Assembly: GCF_032190635.1 (NCBI RefSeq)
Contig: NZ_JAVLAS010000001.1
Location: 2,232,001 to 2,296,000 of the forward strand
Reading direction: 5' to 3'
Length of the DNA: 64,000 nt
DNA from: Levilactobacillus zymae
GTDB lineage: Bacteria; Bacillota; Bacilli; Lactobacillales; Lactobacillaceae
The first letter of the stretch is position 1, and each line of letters opens with the position of its first letter. A program made the position numbers and the translations under genes. The notes below the pieces were generated by a model. That model had not been told where the DNA came from, ran no database searches, and worked only from the letters and a program-made list of their open reading frames with translations. Of the stretch, positions 57,907-64,000 are shown in pieces.

Positions 57907-59547
57907 CTACTTGATATAAGCATACTTGTAGCTCCACTGCGTGCCGGCCGTGTTGTGAATCACACCCTTGACCGTTGAACGTTGGAGGTAAGCATAGTTG
58001 GCTTGGTACAGCGGCGTAAAGCTCTGCTCCGTATTCAACAGCTTAGCGGCTTGAACCATGTCCTGCCACCGTTTTTCTGGCGTAGCGGCGTCTTGGTTTT
58101 GTGCCTTAGCGATCAGTTGGTCGTAGGTCTTACTGGACCACTGACCGTAGTTCAACGAGTTAGAACTCAGCGGAATCTGCATGAAGGAGATGGGGTCGTT
58201 GAAGTCCGCGCCCCAGTGCGACAGGTACAGGTCAAAGTCGCCGGATTGCGACCGTTGTTGGGCGACCTGTGCCGGAACGTTTTGGATATTCAGCTTGAAC
58301 CCGGGCAGCGTCTTTTCCAGTTGCCCCTTCAGGTACTGGGTGACGGTACTGGCCATCGGGTCATCGTTCCCGGCCAGAACACTCAACTTGACTTCCTTAG
58401 TCCCCAACTGTTTGAGCGCCTTTTGCCACTTCTGCTTAGCTAACGTCGGGTTATAGGTCGTGGTGTTCTTGACGGCCTGTTGCTGAGCAAAGTCCTCGCC
58501 GGTCTTGGGATCCTTGGCCAGACCACTGGTGACAAAGCCAGTCGGGGTCACGGACCCGTCGCCTAAGACCTTCTTGGTCAACTGTTGCCGGTTGATGGAC
58601 AACGCGATGGCTTGCCGCAAGTTTCGGTTACTCAAAGCCGCCCGCTTAGTCGCGTCGGTATCCTTAAAGTTATACTTCAGGTGAATCATGATGGAATAAG
58701 GATATTCCTTGAATTCGGCATCGTTCTTGTAATTCTTGACTTGTTCGTTGGTCAGTTGGGCTAAATCCAGCTTCTTGTTTTGGTAGAGTCCCAACCCGGT
58801 TTGCTGGTTGGTGACCACTTGATAGTTGATTTTGTGCAACTTAACCACCTTGTGATCCCAGTAATTGTTGTTCTTCACGAACGACCAAGTGTTACTGGTT
58901 CCCTTCCAGTTTTCAATCTTGAACGGCCCGCTGTAGACCATGTATTGCGACTTAGTGGCGTATTTCTTACCGTACTGCTTGACCACCTTTTCGTTTTGGG
59001 GGGCGAACAGCGGATAGGCCATCAAAATCTTGAAGTAGGCCATCGGCTTGGTCAGCTGAACCACCACGGTCTGCTGATTCTTAGCGTGAATGCCAATTTT
59101 ATTAGGGCTCATCTTCCCGGCGATAATCTTATCGCCGTTCTTGATGCCGGAGAACAAGTAGGTGTAGGTCGACTTGGTGGCCGGCGTCAACGTCCGCCGC
59201 CAGGAATACACGAAGTCCTTGGCGGTAATCTTGTCGCCGTTACTCCACTTAGCGTTGTCGCGGATGTGGAAGGTCCAGGTCTTTTGATCTTTAGATTCCT
59301 GGACTTTGTCGGCCAATCCCGGGGCCACCTTGCCGTCCTTGCCTAGCCGGTAGAAGCTTTCAAACACGTTCCCCGTCTGGCCATAACCGGTCGCCTTAGC
59401 TAAATCAATCGTATACAATTGCGCGGTCGCCGGCAACTTCAACACCTGCTTGGGCTGAGCGCTGGTCGTGGATTTCCCACAAGCGGCGAGCCCCACTCCT
59501 AACGCCACGACTGCGGTGACTAATCCTAAACTCGTCCATCTGTTCAT
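57907..59547 (-). CDS. oppA: Peptide-binding lipoprotein (OppA family), orphan 2, with cysteine-leader attenuator
   Basis: The ATG at 59547 follows GGGAGAG, giving 546 residues. Signal peptide with lipobox LAAC; SBP family 5 features are IDLAKATGYGQTGNVFESFY, DKITAKDFVYSWRRTLTPATKS, MVYSGPFKIENW and LSHWGADFNDPISFMQIPLSS. The only cysteine noticed is the lipidated one. No permease or ATPase genes are adjacent. A cysteine-rich leader peptide and an intrinsic terminator precede it, so expression may respond to cysteine supply. Binding of Cys-containing peptides is a guess. Confidence 0.92.
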   Translation of the reverse strand: MNRWTSLGLVTAVVALGVGLAACGKSTTSAQPKQVLKLPATAQLYTIDLAKATGYGQTGNVFESFYRLGKDGKVAPGLADKVQESKDQKTWTFHIRDNAKWSNGDKITAKDFVYSWRRTLTPATKSTYTYLFSGIKNGDKIIAGKMSPNKIGIHAKNQQTVVVQLTKPMAYFKILMAYPLFAPQNEKVVKQYGKKYATKSQYMVYSGPFKIENWKGTSNTWSFVKNNNYWDHKVVKLHKINYQVVTNQQTGLGLYQNKKLDLAQLTNEQVKNYKNDAEFKEYPYSIMIHLKYNFKDTDATKRAALSNRNLRQAIALSINRQQLTKKVLGDGSVTPTGFVTSGLAKDPKTGEDFAQQQAVKNTTTYNPTLAKQKWQKALKQLGTKEVKLSVLAGNDDPMASTVTQYLKGQLEKTLPGFKLNIQNVPAQVAQQRSQSGDFDLYLSHWGADFNDPISFMQIPLSSNSLNYGQWSSKTYDQLIAKAQNQDAATPEKRWQDMVQAAKLLNTEQSFTPLYQANYAYLQRSTVKGVIHNTAGTQWSYKYAYIK

Positions 59548-59596
59548 ACCTAACACTCTCCCTTTCATTCCTCAATTTGGCGTGCAACCGCTGACG

Positions 59597-59643
59597 ACAA
59601 AAAACGGGTGTCCCCCCACGTTCATCGTGGAGAAACACCCGTT
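59597..59643 (-). terminator. Intrinsic terminator between the leader peptide and oppA (attenuator)
   Basis: On the minus strand AACGGGTGT and ACACCCGTT pair, with inner CCACG/CGTGG, followed by TTTTTTG. It lies about 30 bases after the leader-peptide stop and about 50 before oppA. A competing hairpin, ACTCGT/ACGAGT, spans the leader stop codon. Confidence 0.85.
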
Positions 59644-59670
59644 GACAGAAACACTCGTCGTTATGTAAGG

Positions 59671-59775
59671 CTACGAGTTTGCCGGGGATCCCGAATGAAC
59701 GCAACGCAAAAGGCACACGTTACATTCGCAACATGCGGCAACAAACCCTTGAACTTGGATTGCGTTGGTTAACAT
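59671..59775 (-). CDS. Cysteine-rich 34-residue leader peptide
   Basis: The ATG at 59775 follows AAGGAGGGG at ideal spacing. The frame encodes 34 residues, with Cys at 15, 16, 18, 21 and 25 (AACCECNVCLLRC), and stops at TAG 59671-59673. Cysteine is otherwise very rare in the neighbouring proteins. Position, strong ribosome binding site, clustered Cys codons and a following terminator are the classic layout of transcription attenuation by ribosome stalling on one amino acid. It is not a known lactobacillus peptide to my knowledge. Confidence 0.75.
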   Translation of the reverse strand: MLTNAIQVQGFVAACCECNVCLLRCVHSGSPANS

Positions 59776-59825
59776 TCGTGAGTCCCCTCCTTTAAAATTT
59801 ATGATCGTCTCGATTGCACTTTCTA

Positions 59826-59854
59826 AAAGTAACTTACTTTGTCCCGCTTGTCAA
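59826..59854 (-). promoter_or_regulatory. Promoter of the leader peptide-oppA transcript
   Basis: On the minus strand TTGACA and TACTTT are separated by 17 bases, about 45 bases upstream of the leader-peptide start. Confidence 0.6.
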
Positions 59855-59958
59855 CGGTTACGATTTTTTTACCGGGGAAAGTCCTCTCCGCAGTAACATC
59901 TTCGACCCGAAAACGGTATACTGGGTTTAGCTGAACTCAGTAGAAAGGATTTGAACGT

Positions 59959-62211
59959 ATGGACATCGAAAAGACGCTGGCAGCCCTGACGCTGCCAGAA
60001 AAGGCCGCTTTGGTTTCGGGAAAGCAGAGTTGGTACACCGCGAAGATTGATCGCCTGGGGATTCCCGCCCTCATGATGACGGATGGTCCGTCGGGCTTGC
60101 GGAAACAAACCACCCAGACCAATAACCTCAACGACTCGATTCAGGCCATCACCTACCCATCGTCAGCCCTCAGTGCTAGCTCCTGGAACACCAACCTACT
60201 ACGCCAACTAGGCGAACATCTGGGGATTGAGGCCCGCGCAGAGCAAATCAGTCTGCTCCTGGGTCCCGGGGTGAACCTCAAGCGCTCTCCGTTGGGCGGC
60301 CGGAACTTCGAGTACCTGTCCGAGGATCCGCTGGTGGCCGGAAAGCTTGGTACCGCCTACGTTCAAGGCGTTCAATCCCAACACGTGGGCGTCGCCTTAA
60401 AGCACTTCGCTGCCAATAACCGGGAGAATCAACGGTTCACGGCTTCCAGCGATATGTCGCAACGAACGCTGCGCGAGCTTTACCTTAAAACCTTTGAAAT
60501 CATTGTTAAGCAGGCCTTACCCGCAACCGTCATGGCCTCGTATAATCGGATTAATGGGGTCTTAAACTCGGAAAACCATTACCTATTACGGGACATTCTG
60601 CGTGACGAATGGGGCTTCCACGGTGCCGTGATGTCGGATTGGGGAGCCGTGGCGCATCACGCCCCCGCTTTAAGTGCCGGCCTGGATCTGGAAATGCCGG
60701 GGAAGGGTCAGGCATCGATCGATGAAATCGTGCGGGCCGTCGAAACCGGGGAACTGGACGAAGGCACGCTGAACAAGTCCGTTCGTCACCTGCTACACCT
60801 GATTCAGGACTGTCAGGCGGCTCCCCAGGCGAAAACCTACGACCACGCCGCCCATCACCAGTTTGCCCGCAAGTTGGCCGACGATAGTATCGTGCTCCTG
60901 AAAAACAATCAAAACGAATTGCCGTTGACACCCGCTAAGGCTGGTAAGTTGGTCGTCGTGGGTGAACTGGCCCAGCATCCCCGCTACCAAGGGGCAGGCA
61001 GTTCACACGTCAACCCCACACACCTGGTAACGCCACTGGACGCGCTAGCCGACAGCGGGCTGAGCGCCACCTACTACCCGGGTTATCGGTTAGCCGACGA
61101 CGAAACCGACGAACAACTGGCCGACGCCGCCCTTACGGCAGCCAAGACGGCCGATCACGTGGTGGTTTTCGCTGGTTATCCGGCCGAAGAGGAGTCCGAA
61201 GGGTTCGATAAGATCGATATTCTCTTACCCGAAAACCAAACGGAATTGATTGGCCGCCTAGCCAAGATTAATCCTCACACCACGGTGGTCCTGCAGAACG
61301 GTTCCGTCCTGGAAATGCCATGGATTGAAAATGTGGCCGCGGTCGTCGAAACTTACTTGGCCGGGGAAGCCGTCGGCGAAGCGACCTGGGATATTCTTAC
61401 CGGGAAGGTCAATCCTTCCGGCCACTTAACCGAAACCTTCCCACTTCAATTAGCGGATACGCCCATGGCCCCAACTTTTGGCCAGGATCCGCATCATGAA
61501 TACTACTCTGAAGGCATCTTCATGGGCTACCGTTACTACGATACCCACGAAATGCACGTGCTCTTCCCGTTTGGTCACGGCCTGAGTTACACCACCTTCG
61601 AATATACTAATTTAGCCACCAAGGCCGACGCTCACGGGGCAACCATCACCTTCGATGTGACCAATACCGGTCAACGGGCCGGTAAGGCGGTTCCCCAACT
61701 TTATGTGGCTAACCATGCCTCCCACGCCCCCATGCCCACCAAGGAACTGCGGGCCTTTACCAAGCTAGCCGTGGCCCCCGGTGAGACTCAGTCCGTTACC
61801 TTGCACCTTAACCGCCAAGACTTCAGTTGGTGGCGCGAACGGAAACACCGCTGGCAAGCCGATACCGGCGACTATGAAGTGATGATTGGGGAATCCTCCC
61901 GTGATATTCGGGTTCAGACCAAGCTCACCATGAACTTCGAGAACGCCCCGGCACCGGTGTCCTTGGAAAGCTACCTGTACCGGATTATCGGTGACCCCCG
62001 GTTGCGCGGGCTATTCCAACGAACCGTGATTACGCCACTATCACAACCCGACGTTCCCGCCAATTTCTTCAGTGAGTTAGCTGCCGATGGCCAACCAGCG
62101 GCCTTTCATAACCGCATGTTTTTAAACATGCCACTCCGGGCGCTCATCGCCTTAGGAACGCCGGATAAGCCAATCAAGGCCTTTATTCGTCAGGCTAATC
62201 AAGACCACTAA
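59959..62211 (+). CDS. Glycoside hydrolase family 3 (beta-glucosidase type)
   Basis: The 750-residue cytosolic enzyme has the GH3 barrel with LGPGVNLKRSPLGGRNFEYLSEDP, ALKHFAANNRENQR, the catalytic nucleophile Asp227 in VMSDWGAV, a C-terminal sandwich domain (QGAGSSHVNP, FAGYPAEEESEG) and a fibronectin III-like end (VPQLYVANHAS, then KELRAFTKLAVAPGETQSV). No signal peptide is present. AGAAAGGA precedes the ATG. It hydrolyses beta-glucosides or related oligosaccharides. A long terminator follows at 62234. Confidence 0.93.
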   Translation: MDIEKTLAALTLPEKAALVSGKQSWYTAKIDRLGIPALMMTDGPSGLRKQTTQTNNLNDSIQAITYPSSALSASSWNTNLLRQLGEHLGIEARAEQISLLLGPGVNLKRSPLGGRNFEYLSEDPLVAGKLGTAYVQGVQSQHVGVALKHFAANNRENQRFTASSDMSQRTLRELYLKTFEIIVKQALPATVMASYNRINGVLNSENHYLLRDILRDEWGFHGAVMSDWGAVAHHAPALSAGLDLEMPGKGQASIDEIVRAVETGELDEGTLNKSVRHLLHLIQDCQAAPQAKTYDHAAHHQFARKLADDSIVLLKNNQNELPLTPAKAGKLVVVGELAQHPRYQGAGSSHVNPTHLVTPLDALADSGLSATYYPGYRLADDETDEQLADAALTAAKTADHVVVFAGYPAEEESEGFDKIDILLPENQTELIGRLAKINPHTTVVLQNGSVLEMPWIENVAAVVETYLAGEAVGEATWDILTGKVNPSGHLTETFPLQLADTPMAPTFGQDPHHEYYSEGIFMGYRYYDTHEMHVLFPFGHGLSYTTFEYTNLATKADAHGATITFDVTNTGQRAGKAVPQLYVANHASHAPMPTKELRAFTKLAVAPGETQSVTLHLNRQDFSWWRERKHRWQADTGDYEVMIGESSRDIRVQTKLTMNFENAPAPVSLESYLYRIIGDPRLRGLFQRTVITPLSQPDVPANFFSELAADGQPAAFHNRMFLNMPLRALIALGTPDKPIKAFIRQANQDH

Positions 62212-62233
62212 CGTCATAATGTGTTTTAACCTT

Positions 62234-62275
62234 AAAACGACCATTATTCCAACTCCAGGAATAATGGTCGTTTTG
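62234..62275. terminator. Terminator after the GH3 gene
   Basis: AAAACGACCATTATT and AATAATGGTCGTTTT form a 15-bp perfect stem, usable in both directions. Confidence 0.88.
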
Positions 62276-62294
62276 AGTAAACTATTTTTTAAAC

Positions 62295-63337
62295 GGTAGA
62301 TTGCAAATTTAATCCGAATTTTTGGACAAATTGGTCAGCATAACCTGATACGGTGTTTGCCAGTCGAGTATTTTAAGCGGTCGCTGGTTAATTTGGAGTA
62401 ACGTCGTCGTTAAATCTTGAGCACTAATGTGCTCAAAACGAGTCCCCTTAGGATAAAAATAACGTAAATTCCGATTAAAGCGTTCATTACTACCACGTTC
62501 AGCTGGCGTATAAGCATGACAGTAATAGGTCTTAATACCATATTGTGATTCAAATGATACTAGCCCACTAAACTCAGTACCACGGTCCACAGTAAAACTG
62601 TGCACCGGTCCATTAAAAGTTGTTAGGAACTTAGTCAGTGCTTCATTAACACTCGCTGTCGTTCGATCTTTTAACCGGTATGCCCAAAGGAACCGTGATT
62701 TTCGATCGATTAAAGTTAATAAAACTGCCTTACTATGCCCACGAGGACCAACGACTGTATCTAGTTCAAAATCGCCGATGCGATTACGTTGATTAATCAT
62801 CATGGGACGCTGTTCAATTGATCGCCCCAAAGATTGATTATATTTGGATCGTTGGTCAACGTTACGCCGTTGGCGTACGCCATGTTCAGGTAGATCATTC
62901 AAGGAGAAATCAATTCTCCCCTGATTTAGCCAATTATAAATAGATTTAGTAGCTAGTTTAAATTCGTGAGCAATCATTCCTGGTGACCAGCTTAGACGTA
63001 AATGGTTGAGAATTTTTTGCTTTAACTCATCGCTCAGCTTAGTTTTCCGACCACATCGTGATCGCTTGTATTCGGCATCTGTTTGTGCTAATTCAGCCTG
63101 ATAAGGTTGACATCGAGATAATTCATAAGAAATTGTTGACGGTGATCGGTTCAGCCGAACGCCCATTTGGATATTGGACAGCCCTAGTTCACAAAAGGTT
63201 TCGATTTTAATTCGTTCGGAATAGGTTATACTAGACAAAAGATCAGCTCCTAAAAGATGGGTTTGTGGTAAACACCATTTTAAAGGAAGCTGATCTTTTT
63301 TGTCCGAACAGCGTTCGGATTAATTTTACAATCTACC
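62295..63337 (-). mobile_element. IS30-family insertion sequence 2
   Basis: 1043 bp with terminal inverted repeats beginning GGTAGATTG and sharing TTAATCCGAA (62295-62318 with 63314-63337). The four bases AAAC occur directly outside both ends and may be a target duplication. It carries one intact transposase. It is not closely identical to the element at 15239-16273. Confidence 0.9.
62309..63238 (-). CDS. IS30-family transposase
   Basis: The 309-residue protein starts with the helix-turn-helix (IKIETFCELGLSNIQMGVRLNRS) and has DDE residues in IGDFELDTVVGPRG, SFTVDRGTEFS and ERGSNERFNRNLRYFYPKG. It is full length and uninterrupted. It has the same length and domain order as the transposase at 15254-16183 but clearly diverged sequence. 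Confidence 0.93.
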   Translation of the reverse strand: MSSITYSERIKIETFCELGLSNIQMGVRLNRSPSTISYELSRCQPYQAELAQTDAEYKRSRCGRKTKLSDELKQKILNHLRLSWSPGMIAHEFKLATKSIYNWLNQGRIDFSLNDLPEHGVRQRRNVDQRSKYNQSLGRSIEQRPMMINQRNRIGDFELDTVVGPRGHSKAVLLTLIDRKSRFLWAYRLKDRTTASVNEALTKFLTTFNGPVHSFTVDRGTEFSGLVSFESQYGIKTYYCHAYTPAERGSNERFNRNLRYFYPKGTRFEHISAQDLTTTLLQINQRPLKILDWQTPYQVMLTNLSKNSD

Positions 63338-63424
63338 AAACATCTACTTTGTTATTGTTGAAAAAGCACTCCGGTCGCAAAGTCAAACCGAATCCCCGTC
63401 ACCGGGCTACCAGCCAGCGATCGG

Positions 63425-63880
63425 CTAGTTCCGCGTCACGGGCAAGATCATGTCCAAGTGGGGAATCCCCGTGTCTAGATACACGTCGCTCACGGGTTGA
63501 AACCCGAACGACGCATAAAATTTCTGCAAATACGCCTGCGCTTCAATGTCGATCTGTTGAACGGCGGGCCACTGTTGCCGAATTGTCTGCAGTGCCTGGG
63601 TAACCAATTCCCGGCCGGTTCCCCGCCCACGGGCAGTAGTGGCCACGACGACTCGCCCAATCTGAACGTGGTTCGCTGCGCGCGGAATCAACCGTGCATA
63701 CGCCTGCAGCTGACCGTCGGGGGCTACCCCCATCAGGTGCACGGCCGTCTGGTCTAGCGCATCCACTTCCTGATAGGCGCAGGCCTGTTCCACGACGAAG
63801 ACTGCCGTTCGTAGTTGGTAAATGGCCCATAATTCTTGGGTGGTCAGTTGAGCAAAGGACTTTGCTTGGTAAGTTAACAT
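63425..63880 (-). CDS. GNAT-family N-acetyltransferase (ElaA-like)
   Basis: The 151-residue protein shows the ElaA pattern: LYQLRTAVFVVEQACAYQEVDALDQ-type start (here IYQLRTAVFVVEQ), HLMGVAPDGQLQAYARL, the acetyl-CoA loop VVATTARGRGTGRELVTQAL, and YLQKFYASFGFQPVSDVYLDTGIPHLDM. GAGAAGG precedes the ATG. The substrate is unknown. It is 13 bases after the stop of a partial upstream gene. Confidence 0.9.
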   Translation of the reverse strand: MLTYQAKSFAQLTTQELWAIYQLRTAVFVVEQACAYQEVDALDQTAVHLMGVAPDGQLQAYARLIPRAANHVQIGRVVVATTARGRGTGRELVTQALQTIRQQWPAVQQIDIEAQAYLQKFYASFGFQPVSDVYLDTGIPHLDMILPVTRN

Positions 63881-63893
63881 GTTGTCGCCTTCT

Positions 63894-64000
63894 CTAGTTG
63901 AGTGAATGCACGTGTACCTCGTGCTTTAGTGGGAACTCCGTGGGTTCGTCACAGTTTTCCAACAACTCATCGGTTAACGCTAACTCTTGGAGTTCTTGAT
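63894..64000 (-). CDS. C-terminal end of an unidentified gene (partial)
   Basis: An open frame enters from the right edge on the minus strand and ends at TAG 63894-63896. The 34 visible residues include ELALTDELLENCDEPTEFP and end HEVHVHSLN. It is acidic and not recognised. It is probably co-transcribed with the GNAT gene. Confidence 0.55.
   Translation of the reverse strand, partial: QELQELALTDELLENCDEPTEFPLKHEVHVHSLN

Noticed and set aside
15239..63337. Composite transposon bounded by the two IS30 elements
   Set aside because: The elements are clearly diverged, 47 kb apart and flank housekeeping genes; no sign of joint mobility.

Overview
The window looks like a chromosomal segment of a lactobacillus. 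The galKETR order, two IS30-family elements, an Opp-type peptide lipoprotein economy, a T-box in front of metQNI, AGGAGG-type ribosome binding sites with frequent TTG/GTG starts, and a MutY that has lost its iron-sulfur cysteines all fit Lactobacillaceae. The moderately high G+C of coding regions suggests a Levilactobacillus-like species (zymae/namurensis/spicheri group). This is an inference; no rRNA or marker gene is present to prove it.

Layout. 1-11.1 kb is a galactose/hexose block read on the minus strand: galM, pgm, two paralogous 79-residue proteins, a GPH sugar transporter, galK, galE, galT and galR, preceded on the plus strand by the end of a PepO-like peptidase. 11.2-18 kb holds a PEP-carboxykinase-like P-loop protein, two tandem secreted paralogues, the first IS30 element and a DHA2 exporter. 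18-23.4 kb is housekeeping: map, menG-like, an XRE/TPR regulator, mpg, DUF488, a degraded-looking HAD phosphatase and a universal stress protein. 23.5-30.5 kb has a BCCT osmolyte transporter behind a very long, highly structured leader, a sugar O-acetyltransferase, and a glycerate kinase/GntP pair divergent from a CdaR-type regulator. 30.5-43 kb mixes metabolic genes (VOC protein, RNase H, cytosine deaminase, ThiD/PdxK kinase, NAD(P)H oxidoreductase), tRNA-Arg(TCT), and a TetR regulator divergent from a metal P-type ATPase with an in-frame TGA. 43-53.5 kb has mutY, an orphan OppA, lplA next to gcvH, a PAP2 phosphatase, a two-component system and a DMT transporter. 53.6-64 kb has metI, a frameshifted metN, metQ with its T-box, tag, a second OppA behind a cysteine-rich leader peptide and terminator, a GH3 glucosidase, the second IS30 element and a GNAT.

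How the genes work together. GalM, GalK, GalT, GalE and Pgm form a complete Leloir route from galactose to glucose-6-phosphate, with a transporter and a LacI-type repressor. GTAAAnnTTTAC palindromes upstream of galK and galM are candidate GalR sites. MetQ, MetN and MetI are a methionine ABC importer under tRNA-Met control. LplA and the GcvH-like protein form a lipoylation pair.

Most unusual points: (i) a 34-residue leader peptide with five Cys codons in eleven, followed by an intrinsic terminator, upstream of oppA; (ii) a roughly 770-nt structured leader before the BCCT gene, whose ribosome binding site lies inside a long-range stem; (iii) a two-copy intergenic RNA-like element whose helices covary between copies; (iv) a UGA exactly at the catalytic cysteine of a P-type ATPase; (v) a frameshift that cuts the regulatory NIL domain off MetN; (vi) a beta-PGM-like protein lacking its acid/base Asp and a block of the fold. 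No CRISPR array, rRNA operon or prophage was seen.
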